A DNA stretch of 11,871 nt, taken from assembly GCA_033764265.1 (NCBI GenBank), contig JANRJB010000140.1, forward strand, positions 1 to 11,871. The letters are read 5' to 3'. A program made the translations under genes and the position numbers. Positions within the stretch are counted from its first letter, which is position 1. The number at the start of each line of letters is the position of its first letter. Origin of the DNA: VGEM01 sp033764265 (GTDB lineage Bacteria; Pseudomonadota; Alphaproteobacteria; Rhodospirillales; Rhodospirillaceae). Of the stretch, positions 1 through 6,661 are shown piece by piece. Under the pieces are notes generated by a model. It saw only the letters and a list, made by a program, of their open reading frames with translations, was not told the DNA's origin and ran no database searches.

Positions 1-22
1 GGTATTCGGAAAGGAACCCACC

Positions 23-529
23 ATGGATCGACGTTCTGCGATGACCGCCGCCGCCCTGTCGGCATTGGCGGGTGCGGCCGGCACCGCCAGGCCCGCCGCG
101 GCCCTGGACCGCATCAACTGGTCCAAGTTCGCCATTTACAACCCGAAAGACTCCGATCTCGACACCGCGCCCGACCTCGAGTTTCCGTTCCACCCGGGCT
201 CGCGCTTTCGCGCGGTCAACACCGGCATCGACGAGCCGGCGACGCAGGTCAATTACGAGGACTTCTACAAGGGTCAGGCGATTGCCTGGTCGATGCCGCA
301 CGACGAAGTGCAGTACGTGGTGTCGGGGCGCGCCGAGATCGAGTACCACCTGCCGCCGCTGATGTTGGAAACCGGCAAGGTGGTGGCCGAACCGGGTTCG
401 ATCTACCTGCTGCCGCAGGGCGCACGCATCGTCTGGCGGGTGCTGAGCGACGAGCCGTTCCGCCACTTGTGCATCTGCTTCCCCAACCCCGGCTACCCGA
501 TCCCGCGCGCCGCGAGCGTGGCCAAGTAA
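23..529 (+). CDS. Exported EutQ-type single-domain cupin protein
   Basis: A 168-residue protein with an N-terminal signal peptide and one small beta-barrel (cupin) domain. Residues 1-27 have a twin-arginine-like n-region (RR at 3-4), an Ala/Gly/Leu-rich h-region, and an Arg-Pro c-region ending in Ala-rich sequence, so cleavage near A27 is likely. The cupin part (about 75-155) has H93-D94-E95 followed by YVVSG (98-102), which is motif 1 in the EutQ/DUF861 style. PGSIYLLPQG (124-133) is motif 2. The usual second-motif His is absent, so metal binding may be weak or use other residues. The start is supported by GGAAAGGA 7 nt upstream. The next gene begins 15 bp downstream in the same frame, so the two are probably co-transcribed. 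Family assignment is fairly secure; the ligand or reaction is unknown. The promoter lies outside the window. Confidence 0.8.
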   Translation: MDRRSAMTAAALSALAGAAGTARPAAALDRINWSKFAIYNPKDSDLDTAPDLEFPFHPGSRFRAVNTGIDEPATQVNYEDFYKGQAIAWSMPHDEVQYVVSGRAEIEYHLPPLMLETGKVVAEPGSIYLLPQGARIVWRVLSDEPFRHLCICFPNPGYPIPRAASVAK

Positions 530-544
530 TCCGGGCCCTGCGCC

Positions 545-1525
545 ATGGCCGCGCAGCGCTGGATCGCCGCCGCGCCCGGCCCGCCGGCGGCGATGCGCTG
601 GACCGCGTTCGCGCCGCCGCCGCCCGGCCCTGGCGAGATTCAGGTCCGCCAGGCCGCAGTCGGCGTCAACATGATAGACACCTACGTCATCTCGGGCGCC
701 TATCGCATCGACCCCTATCCACTGACGCCCGGCGTCGAGGGTGCGGGCACGGTGACCGCGGTCGGCGCCGGGGTGACCGACTTCAAGGTCGGCGACCGCG
801 CTGGCTACGGCGGCCCGCCGCTGGGGGCCTACGCCACAGTGCGCAACATGTGGCCGGGTTACGCGGTCAAGCTGCCCGATGCGCTGAGCTTCGTGGGCGC
901 CGCCGCGATCATGATCGCCGGGCTCACCACCCAGATGATGGTCAAGCGCGTCTACCCGGTGGGACGCGGAACAAAAGTTCTGGTTCAGGCCGCGGCCGGC
1001 AGCACCGGCGAGGCGATCGTGCGCTGGGCCGCGCACCTGGGGGCGGAGGTGTTCGGTACCGTCGGCAGCGCGGCCAAGGCCGCCCGCGCCCGCGCCGCCG
1101 GCTGCGCCCATGTCATCAACTATCGCGAGGAGGATTACGCCGAGGCCGTGTTGCGCCTGACCAACGGGCGCGGCGTCGATGTCAGCTACGACGGCATCGC
1201 CAAGGACACATTCACCGGCGCCTTCAAGGCGCTGACGCCGACCGGGATGTTCGTCACCTACGGCCAGGCCTCGGGGCCGCTGCCGCCCATCGATCTCAGC
1301 GCCGTGCCGGTGACGTTCTCGAATTTCATTGCCCGTCCGTCGGTGTTCTCGTTCAACGCCGACCGGGCCACGTTTCTTGCGTCGATGGCCGAGGTGTTCA
1401 AGGCGCTGGCCGATGGCGTGCTCGACCCGACCCCGGGACGCACCTACCCCCTCGCCGAAGCGCCGCGCGCGCTCGACGACCTGGTCAACCGGCGCACCGA
1501 AGGTTCGGTCGTGCTGACGGTGTGA
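545..1525 (+). CDS. QOR-like NAD(P)H:quinone reductase / zinc-less medium-chain reductase
   Basis: A 326-residue cytoplasmic oxidoreductase of the medium-chain dehydrogenase/reductase superfamily, about the same length as E. coli QOR. The N-terminal GroES-like half has VNMIDTY (41-47) and GVEGAG (63-68). The Rossmann half has the nucleotide loop AAAGSTG (149-155), GTVGSAAKAARA (171-182; a lysine here is typical for NADPH users) and HVINY (189-193). The catalytic and structural zinc Cys/His sets of alcohol dehydrogenases are missing, as in QOR. Such enzymes reduce quinones or activated alkenes with NADPH. The gene follows the cupin gene by 15 bp with no convincing Shine-Dalgarno sequence. ATG 545 is the only ATG, GTG or TTG after the upstream in-frame TAA, so coupled translation is likely. 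The actual substrate is unknown; an enoyl reductase role is possible. Confidence 0.88.
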   Translation: MAAQRWIAAAPGPPAAMRWTAFAPPPPGPGEIQVRQAAVGVNMIDTYVISGAYRIDPYPLTPGVEGAGTVTAVGAGVTDFKVGDRAGYGGPPLGAYATVRNMWPGYAVKLPDALSFVGAAAIMIAGLTTQMMVKRVYPVGRGTKVLVQAAAGSTGEAIVRWAAHLGAEVFGTVGSAAKAARARAAGCAHVINYREEDYAEAVLRLTNGRGVDVSYDGIAKDTFTGAFKALTPTGMFVTYGQASGPLPPIDLSAVPVTFSNFIARPSVFSFNADRATFLASMAEVFKALADGVLDPTPGRTYPLAEAPRALDDLVNRRTEGSVVLTV

Positions 1526-1532
1526 CGCCGGG

Positions 1533-2321
1533 TCAGCGCAAGCCGGCGATAAAGCCCTTGAGCCCCGCGACCACGCCGTCGGGATCGTTGTCGGGCTGGT
1601 AGTCGCCACCGCCGACCAGGCACTGCTTGGCATCGGGGCGCATCTGGCCCGCGCGCTCGAACAGGGGCCACAGCACATCGTCCTTCGAGCACATGATCAT
1701 CAGCGGGCACTTGACGTTGCGGAACAGGCTTTCCACGTCCTGCTGCCAGACCGCGCTGAAGGCCATCGGCATAGTGGCATGGGCGATCAGGTGGTCGACC
1801 ATTTCGCGGGTGTGCAGTTCGACGTTGGCCGCCGCGCCGATCATCTTCAGGTAGCCCCACGCGGTCTGCAGGAACGCCCCGGTCGGTTCCACCGCGAACG
1901 GGCGGACGAAGGTCTTCATGTATTCGCGCTTCTCCGCCTCGTTGACCAGCACCGGGGCGATCACCGCCAGGCTGGCCAGTTTCGCCGGCGCGCGATGCGG
2001 CATCTCGAGCGCGATGCAGCCGCCGGTATGGTGGCCGCAGGCATGGAAACGGTCGATCTTCAGGTCGGCGATGGCTTCCAACAGGCGTTCGGCGAGGAAA
2101 CCGATGTTGGGAATCGCCGCCGGCTGGTAGGAGCCGCCGAAGCCGGGCGAGTCGAAGGCGAAGCAGTGAAAGTCGGGCGCGAGCCGCGCCATCGCCTTCT
2201 CGAACATCGCTCCCGAACTGGCGGTCTGGTGGAAGAAGCAAATGACCGGGCGACCGCGCGTGCCGGCCTCGCGGTAATGAATCTGCCCGTCGCGGCAGTC
2301 GGCATAGCCCCTGGTGATCAA
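1533..2321 (-). CDS. Alpha/beta-hydrolase-fold protein with non-canonical catalytic triad
   Basis: A 262-residue protein with the full alpha/beta hydrolase layout. It has an HQT oxyanion region (31-33), the strand-turn FDSPGFGGS (56-64), the nucleophile elbow GHHTG (96-100), and the acid strand CSKDDVLWP (211-219, D215 the likely acid). The elbow follows the usual small-x-Nu-x-small pattern, but the nucleophile position is H98 rather than Ser, Cys or Asp. Near the C terminus the usual Gly-His is GGGD (237-240), so the catalytic His also seems to be replaced, by D240. I recall similar HQT/GHHTG proteins, so this may be a true subfamily rather than a decayed gene. Translation starts at TTG 2321 with a strong purine-rich ribosome site. 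No ATG occurs before residue 39, which is past the first strand. Divergent from the SDR gene; ends 7 bp from the convergent QOR gene. Fold confident; reaction unknown. Confidence 0.85.
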   Translation of the reverse strand: MITRGYADCRDGQIHYREAGTRGRPVICFFHQTASSGAMFEKAMARLAPDFHCFAFDSPGFGGSYQPAAIPNIGFLAERLLEAIADLKIDRFHACGHHTGGCIALEMPHRAPAKLASLAVIAPVLVNEAEKREYMKTFVRPFAVEPTGAFLQTAWGYLKMIGAAANVELHTREMVDHLIAHATMPMAFSAVWQQDVESLFRNVKCPLMIMCSKDDVLWPLFERAGQMRPDAKQCLVGGGDYQPDNDPDGVVAGLKGFIAGLR

Positions 2322-2323
2322 GT

Positions 2324-2334
2324 CCCCCTCCCCT
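2324..2334 (-). promoter_or_regulatory. Ribosome binding site deciding a TTG start
   Basis: On the minus strand this reads AGGGGAGGGGG and contains GGAGG, which ends 5 nt before the TTG at 2321-2319. With no upstream ATG in frame, it is the main support for a TTG start of the hydrolase gene. Confidence 0.65.
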
Positions 2335-2357
2335 GATGCGCTGCGGTAGGCCTTATC

Positions 2358-2382
2358 GTATGCAAATTAGTATGCAAAATTA
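2358..2382. promoter_or_regulatory. Tandem operator-like repeat in the divergent hydrolase/SDR promoter
   Basis: Two direct copies, GTATGCAAATTA (2358-2369) and GTATGCAAAATTA (2370-2382), abut with a period of 12 bp. They form an AT-rich island in otherwise GC-rich DNA. The centre (about 2370) falls in the middle of the 96-bp gap between the two divergent start codons (2321 and 2418), so one bound protein could control both genes. The 11-mer GTATGCAAAAT (2370-2380) recurs on the minus strand at 9173-9163, upstream of the molybdenum hydroxylase operon. A GntR-type (FadR-like) regulator is a reasonable guess from the GTAT core and AT-rich flanks, but no regulator gene is in the window. Confidence 0.6.
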
Positions 2383-2417
2383 CCCGACGGCGTGGGAGCG
2401 GTAAATTGGGGAGCAAC

Positions 2418-3173
2418 ATGAAGGGGCAGACGGTGCTGATTTCGGGGGCGGGTATCGGCATTGGCCGCGGCATCGCCCTGGCCTTTGCCGCCGAGAGCGC
2501 GCGCGTGATCGTGACCGACGTGCTGGCCGCCGAGGGCGCCGGCGTCTCGGCCGAAATCGCTGGCAAGGGCGGCGCGGCCGAGTTTCACCCGATGGATGTG
2601 ACCGACACCGCCCAGGTGAACGCGGTGATCGCCGATGTCGAGCGGCGGCACGGACCGATCGCCACGCTGGTCTGCAACGCCGGCATCGCCAAGAAAATTC
2701 CGCTGCCGACCATGACCGACGCCGCCTGGGACACCACGCTCGACGTCGACCTGAAAGGCATGATGCGGATGATCCGCGCCGCCGCCCCGGACATGCGCCG
2801 CGCCCGCGCCGGCGCCATCATCTGCCTGGCCTCGGTGGTCGGCACCGCCTACGGCTGGAACGAGCACATTCCCTACTCCGCCGCCAAAGCCGGCGTCGCC
2901 GGGCTGGTGCGCGGTGCGGCGATCGAACTGGCCAAGGACGGCGTGCGCGTCAACGGCATCGCGCCCGGGTTCATCCGCACCGCGCAGACGCTCGACCCGG
3001 TCCATTCGGTGGGACCGGCCGGCCTCGACGCCGCCGCGCCGACTGTTCCCCTGGGCCGCATCGGCGAACCGTCGGACATCGCCGACGTGGCGGTGTTCCT
3101 GGCATCGCCGAAAGCGCGCTACATCACCGGGCAGATCATCACCGTCGACGGCGGGCTGCTGGTCGGGCTGTGA
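2418..3173 (+). CDS. Short-chain dehydrogenase/reductase, probably NAD-dependent
   Basis: A 251-residue classical SDR. It has the cofactor loop SGAGIGIG (9-16) and an acidic residue D34 closing the second strand, which favours NAD(H) over NADP(H). It also has D60-V61, CNAG (86-89), catalytic S139 in LASVV, and Y153-x3-K157 (YSAAK). The C-terminal half has the usual IAPGFI (181-186) and TVDGG (242-246). The helix-4 catalytic Asn position is D111 (DVDLKG), a variation also seen in other SDRs. ATG 2418 is preferred over TTG 2406 because GGGGAG (2408-2413) sits 4 nt before it and covers the TTG. It probably oxidises a secondary alcohol or reduces a ketone in the pathway encoded here. The shared operator-like repeat upstream links it to the molybdenum hydroxylase operon. 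Family certain, substrate unknown. Confidence 0.92.
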   Translation: MKGQTVLISGAGIGIGRGIALAFAAESARVIVTDVLAAEGAGVSAEIAGKGGAAEFHPMDVTDTAQVNAVIADVERRHGPIATLVCNAGIAKKIPLPTMTDAAWDTTLDVDLKGMMRMIRAAAPDMRRARAGAIICLASVVGTAYGWNEHIPYSAAKAGVAGLVRGAAIELAKDGVRVNGIAPGFIRTAQTLDPVHSVGPAGLDAAAPTVPLGRIGEPSDIADVAVFLASPKARYITGQIITVDGGLLVGL

Positions 3174-3198
3174 CACGCCGCATAACGCCGCGCGAGCA

Positions 3199-4581
3199 TC
3201 AGCCGCAATACGTGGCGTCGACGACACCAAGCGCGGCGTCGAACGCGGCCATGGCCCGGTCGATTTCGGCTTCGGTGATGGTGAACGGCGGGCCGACTTT
3301 GATGGTGTTGGGCACGAACCCGCCCAGGAACACGCCGCGCTTGGCGCATTCCGCGCCGACGATGGCGTTGGGATGGCGCGATAGGTCGCCCTGAAACGCG
3401 GTCCAGCGATCCTGCGGCACGATCGGTTGGCCGCTGCCGTCGACCAGGTCGACCGCGTAGAACAGGCCGTGGCCGCCGATGTGACCAACGCACCGGTGAC
3501 GCGCCGCCAGCTCGTCCAGCCGGACTTTCAGGATGCGGCCCAGATGACGCACCCGCGCGAGCATGTTGTCGCGCAACATCGTCTCCAACGCCCCGACGAT
3601 GGAGGCGCACACGATCGGGTGGCCATCCCATGTGCTGCCGCTCCACCAGCGCGCGCCTTCCAGGAAGTCCGCGACCGCCGTGCCGACCACCACCGCGCCG
3701 ACCGGCAGGGCCGAGCCGTTGATCGACTTGCCCACCGCCATCAGGTCGGGATGGATGCCGGGATAAAGCTGGTAGCCGAACCATTCGCCCAGGCGGCCGA
3801 AACCGCACAGCACCTCGTCATCGATCCACAGAAAACCGTACTTCCGGCTAAGCTCGAACACACCGGGCAGATAGGTGTGGTGCGCGGCCAGGCCGGCGGC
3901 GCCGAACATCGGCTCGGTGATGATGGCGGCGATGTTCTCGGGCCCGACCGCGCGGATGATCGCCTCGGTCGCGGCCAATGACGGCAGGGGCTCGTTGCCG
4001 CTCCAGTCGGCGCGCTCCGGTGGCGGCACCGGAATGATGCCGGGCGGCGGAAACCCGGGCACATCGCGCACGCGATCGAATTGGCCGGCGGGCGACAGGT
4101 TGTTGCGGTAGCCGCGCAGGAATGTCGCGCCTTGCGACAGCCCGTGAAACGAATGCGCCTGCGTCAGGATCACCTGCCGGCCGGTGTACAGCCGGGCCAT
4201 GGTGATGGCGTTGTCGACCGCCTCGGTGCCCGAGGCCAGCACGCGCAGCCGTGCCGCCCAGCGTGGGCTACTCGATCCGAGGATGTCCTCGATCACCAGC
4301 TTGGCGGCGCGGGCGCGGTATTCGTGGGCCATGCCGAAGAACACATGGCCGTAGCGATCGAGGGCACGGCGAATCTCGTCGTAGATGCCGGGGTTGCGGT
4401 GACCCAGGCTGTCGGAGATCAACTGGCTCTGGAAATCGAGCAGCCGCGTGCCGTCCGCGAGCACGATCTCGTTGCCGTCCTGGCGGTCGACGGCGGTGAA
4501 GCGGTGCTCGGCCGCGGCTTGGGTGTTGTGGAGATAGTAGGCGCGGTCCCAGCGCTCGATCTCGGTCCAGTCGGTCGCCAT
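3199..4581 (-). CDS. Class III (omega-type) PLP-dependent aminotransferase
   Basis: A 460-residue fold-type I PLP enzyme, full length for class III aminotransferases. PLP-binding features appear in order: ASGTEA (116-121, phosphate loop), SFHG (144-147, ring stacking), D255 in DDEVLCGFGR (254-263, pyridine nitrogen), and Schiff-base lysine K285 in VGKSINGS (283-290). R263 after GFG is common in omega-aminotransferases and glutamate-semialdehyde aminomutase relatives. These enzymes move an amino group between a primary amine or amino acid and an oxo-acid such as pyruvate, or shift it within one molecule. The gene lies 27 bp downstream of the ureidoglycolate-lyase-like gene and is probably the last gene of its operon. 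A role in aminating glyoxylate or a semialdehyde is inferred from context only. Its upstream region is G-rich with no sharp Shine-Dalgarno sequence. It converges on the SDR gene with a 25-bp gap. Confidence 0.92.
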   Translation of the reverse strand: MATDWTEIERWDRAYYLHNTQAAAEHRFTAVDRQDGNEIVLADGTRLLDFQSQLISDSLGHRNPGIYDEIRRALDRYGHVFFGMAHEYRARAAKLVIEDILGSSSPRWAARLRVLASGTEAVDNAITMARLYTGRQVILTQAHSFHGLSQGATFLRGYRNNLSPAGQFDRVRDVPGFPPPGIIPVPPPERADWSGNEPLPSLAATEAIIRAVGPENIAAIITEPMFGAAGLAAHHTYLPGVFELSRKYGFLWIDDEVLCGFGRLGEWFGYQLYPGIHPDLMAVGKSINGSALPVGAVVVGTAVADFLEGARWWSGSTWDGHPIVCASIVGALETMLRDNMLARVRHLGRILKVRLDELAARHRCVGHIGGHGLFYAVDLVDGSGQPIVPQDRWTAFQGDLSRHPNAIVGAECAKRGVFLGGFVPNTIKVGPPFTITEAEIDRAMAAFDAALGVVDATYCG

Positions 4582-4608
4582 CGCCCCGCCCCCGGCCGCC
4601 GCCGCGGC

Positions 4609-5184
4609 TTACAGCTCGAGATGGAACTGCACGTTGCTGCGCGCGAGCAGATCTTTCTTTTCCAGGTCGGCGCCGTGTGCTTCGTCCTGCACGACGTTGT
4701 CCTTGACCAGTCCTTCGGTCGCCTCTTTGGTCAGGATCACGATCAGGTGGGTGTCGTCGAGCACGGCGAACGGGAACTCGTGCCAGGTGCCGATGTGCAT
4801 GACGAACCCGGCGGAGCCGTCGAACAGGAACGCCTCCACCTTGTCGAGATCGGGGAGGTCCTTGTCGTTGGGCGGAGCGAAGCAGGCCACGAACGGCTTG
4901 CCGCCGAGCGAGATGAAGGCCTGGGTATGCTTGAAGTGGCGCTCCATCCAGCGCACCTCGAACGGCCGGCGCTTCAGCGTGACGATCGGCATTTCGATCG
5001 GCGTGGCGGAGGCGAACTCGGCGACGCGGCGCACCCGCGCGGCGCCACCGTAGAACTCGATCGGCATCGGCTTGACGCTCTCGTCGTAGCCGAGCACGCG
5101 ACCATAGGGCGCCAGCGCCTCGGCCGTGGCGCGCTTGACCTTGATGGTGCGGATGTTGCTCTTGAGGGGGGCGGAATGGTTCAT
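4609..5184 (-). CDS. Ureidoglycolate lyase (AllA) family protein
   Basis: A 191-residue protein of the ureidoglycolate lyase family, a double-stranded beta-helix fold. Diagnostic parts are the N-terminal FxPYGRVL-like strand (ALAPYGRVL, 23-31), ERH (81-83) with HTQAFISLGG (86-95), FAPPND (102-107), and GTWHEFPF (132-139) followed by a hydrophobic strand. Known members split ureidoglycolate to glyoxylate and urea in purine breakdown. It is about 30 residues longer than E. coli AllA, mostly at the two ends, and the neighbours do not encode a purine pathway, so a related ureido or hydroxy-acid substrate is equally possible. A clear AGGAG lies 7 nt before the ATG. It follows the iron-sulfur subunit gene by 61 bp and precedes the aminotransferase gene by 27 bp on the same strand. 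Family call good; exact reaction uncertain. Confidence 0.83.
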   Translation of the reverse strand: MNHSAPLKSNIRTIKVKRATAEALAPYGRVLGYDESVKPMPIEFYGGAARVRRVAEFASATPIEMPIVTLKRRPFEVRWMERHFKHTQAFISLGGKPFVACFAPPNDKDLPDLDKVEAFLFDGSAGFVMHIGTWHEFPFAVLDDTHLIVILTKEATEGLVKDNVVQDEAHGADLEKKDLLARSNVQFHLEL

Positions 5185-5245
5185 CGGTTATCTCCTGGCA
5201 TGGGTGGGCGTCCCCGGACCTGTGCGAACTGTTTCGATGGCGCGG

Positions 5246-5752
5246 TCAGGACTTTGCGGGGCTTTCGCGCAGCCGCCTGGCTGCCGTCTTCACCGATCGC
5301 ACCAGGCTTTGGTAGCCGGTGCACCGGCACAGGTTGCCGGCGAGCGCGGTGCGAATCTCGTCGTCGCTCGGATTTTTCGTTTCGCCCAATAGTTCCACCG
5401 TCGACAGCACCATACCCGGCGCGCAGAAGCCGCATTGGAAACCCGTCTCGTCCCAGAACGCCTGCTGCACGGGGTGCAACGTGCCGTCGGGTTGGGCCAG
5501 GCCTTCGATGGTGGTGACGGTCTCGCGCGACAGCGTCGCCGCCAGCGTGATGCACGACTTGGCGACCTTGCCGTCGATCAGCACCGTACACGCGCCGCAG
5601 TGACCGGTCATGCAGCCCATGTGGGTGCCGGTCAGTCCCAATTGATTGCGCAACAGGTCGAGCAGCGAGGTGTTCGGCGCAACTTCCAATTCATGCAACG
5701 AGCCGTCGATGCGCAGTTGGACAAGCACGGTGTCCTGAACCAGGTCTTCCAT
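5246..5752 (-). CDS. Molybdenum hydroxylase small subunit, 2x[2Fe-2S]
   Basis: A 168-residue iron-sulfur subunit (CoxS/XdhC-type in the CO dehydrogenase nomenclature), which passes electrons from the molybdenum centre to FAD. The plant-type [2Fe-2S] set is C47-x4-C52-x2-C55-x11-C67. The C-terminal helical [2Fe-2S] set is C107-x2-C110-x31-C142-x1-C144, exactly the family spacing. The open frame runs upstream to 5941, but that part is Arg-rich and overlaps the FAD-subunit gene. ATG 5752 is chosen because AGGAAGG (5761-5767) lies 8 nt before it and the protein then has the normal length. It follows the FAD-subunit gene by 23 bp. No export signal, so the complex is cytoplasmic. Confidence 0.95.
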   Translation of the reverse strand: MEDLVQDTVLVQLRIDGSLHELEVAPNTSLLDLLRNQLGLTGTHMGCMTGHCGACTVLIDGKVAKSCITLAATLSRETVTTIEGLAQPDGTLHPVQQAFWDETGFQCGFCAPGMVLSTVELLGETKNPSDDEIRTALAGNLCRCTGYQSLVRSVKTAARRLRESPAKS

Positions 5753-5775
5753 CGCGAGAGCCTTCCTGTCGTCGA

Positions 5776-6648
5776 TCAGTACGCCGAGCGCACGCGGTTC
5801 ACGGCGGCGGTCACGGCCCGGCGGGCCATGACCCCGGCCATCGCCCGCCGCCACGCGCCATCGCCCTGCTGGTCGGACAGGGGCTCGGCGATCGCCGCGG
5901 CCGCCGCGCTCTCGACGGCGGCGGCGACCGCCGGGGACCACGGCTGGCCGAGCAGGTTTTTGAGGGCAAAGCTCGCGTCCACCGGCAGGCTGCTGGCCGC
6001 GCCGACCACGACCTTGAGTGCGGCCAGCTTCGCCCCGTCGAATCCCACCACGGCGGCAGCGTTGGCCGAGCCGTAGCCGCCGCCGGTGACCTTCAGCTTC
6101 TCGTATCCCCAGCCGGCGCCCGCCGGCATGGCCCGGACCAGCACGCGCGTCAGGATCGACTGGCTGCCGAGACCGTGCGCGGTGTCTTTCATCAGAGCGG
6201 CCAACGTCATGTTGCGCGCGCCGCCGTCGGCGACGATCTCGACCTCGGCGTCGAGCGCCAGCAAGGGCGGGATGATGTCGTAAAGCGGATGCATCGACAC
6301 GATATTGCCGCCGATGGTGCCGCGGTTGTGCACCTGCCAGCCGCCGCCGACCTGGGCCGCGGCGGCGGCCAGCAACGGCAGTTTGGTGCGCACTAGGGGG
6401 TGGTTCTGGAGCTCGCGGTGCACGGTCAAGGCGCCGATGGCGATCTGACCGTCTTTCTCGGTGATGCCCTTCAGGTCCTTGAGGCCGCCGATGTCGACAT
6501 AGATCGAGGGCATCAGGTGGCCGTAGTTGACCGACGGCATCAGCTCTTGGCCGCCGGCAATGACCACCGCCCCGGTAGACAGCCCCGCCAGCACCTGGGC
6601 GGCCTCGGCGACGCTGCGCGGCCGGGCGATCTGCGGATACAGGCTCAT
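5776..6648 (-). CDS. Molybdenum hydroxylase medium subunit, FAD-binding
   Basis: A 290-residue FAD-binding subunit of the CoxM/XdhB type (vanillyl-alcohol-oxidase-like fold), the exit point for electrons in the hydroxylase complex. The FAD pyrophosphate loops are visible: AGGQELMP (31-38), matching the family AGGQSLxP, and NRGTIGGNI (108-116), matching TIGGN/S. The CO dehydrogenase medium-subunit C-terminal domain follows (about 175-290), rich in Ala. Length is normal. The start codon ATG 6648 is preceded by GAGGAGG and lies 13 bp after the large-subunit stop, so translation is probably coupled. Gene order large-medium-small differs from the medium-small-large order of classical cox operons. 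Confidence 0.94.
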   Translation of the reverse strand: MSLYPQIARPRSVAEAAQVLAGLSTGAVVIAGGQELMPSVNYGHLMPSIYVDIGGLKDLKGITEKDGQIAIGALTVHRELQNHPLVRTKLPLLAAAAAQVGGGWQVHNRGTIGGNIVSMHPLYDIIPPLLALDAEVEIVADGGARNMTLAALMKDTAHGLGSQSILTRVLVRAMPAGAGWGYEKLKVTGGGYGSANAAAVVGFDGAKLAALKVVVGAASSLPVDASFALKNLLGQPWSPAVAAAVESAAAAAIAEPLSDQQGDGAWRRAMAGVMARRAVTAAVNRVRSAY

Positions 6649-6661
6649 CGCGCGCCCCTCC

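Noticed and set aside
469..1602. Plus-strand 377-codon Arg-rich frame over the reductase gene
   Set aside because: Low-complexity Arg/Gly product in a shifted frame of the QOR-like gene.
4081..5517. Plus-strand open frame of 478 codons across the aminotransferase and AllA-like genes
   Set aside because: It overlaps three well-supported minus-strand genes and has shadow-frame composition.
5753..5941. N-terminal extension of the iron-sulfur subunit
   Set aside because: It overlaps the FAD-subunit gene and is Arg-rich. A good ribosome site supports ATG 5752, giving the normal family length.
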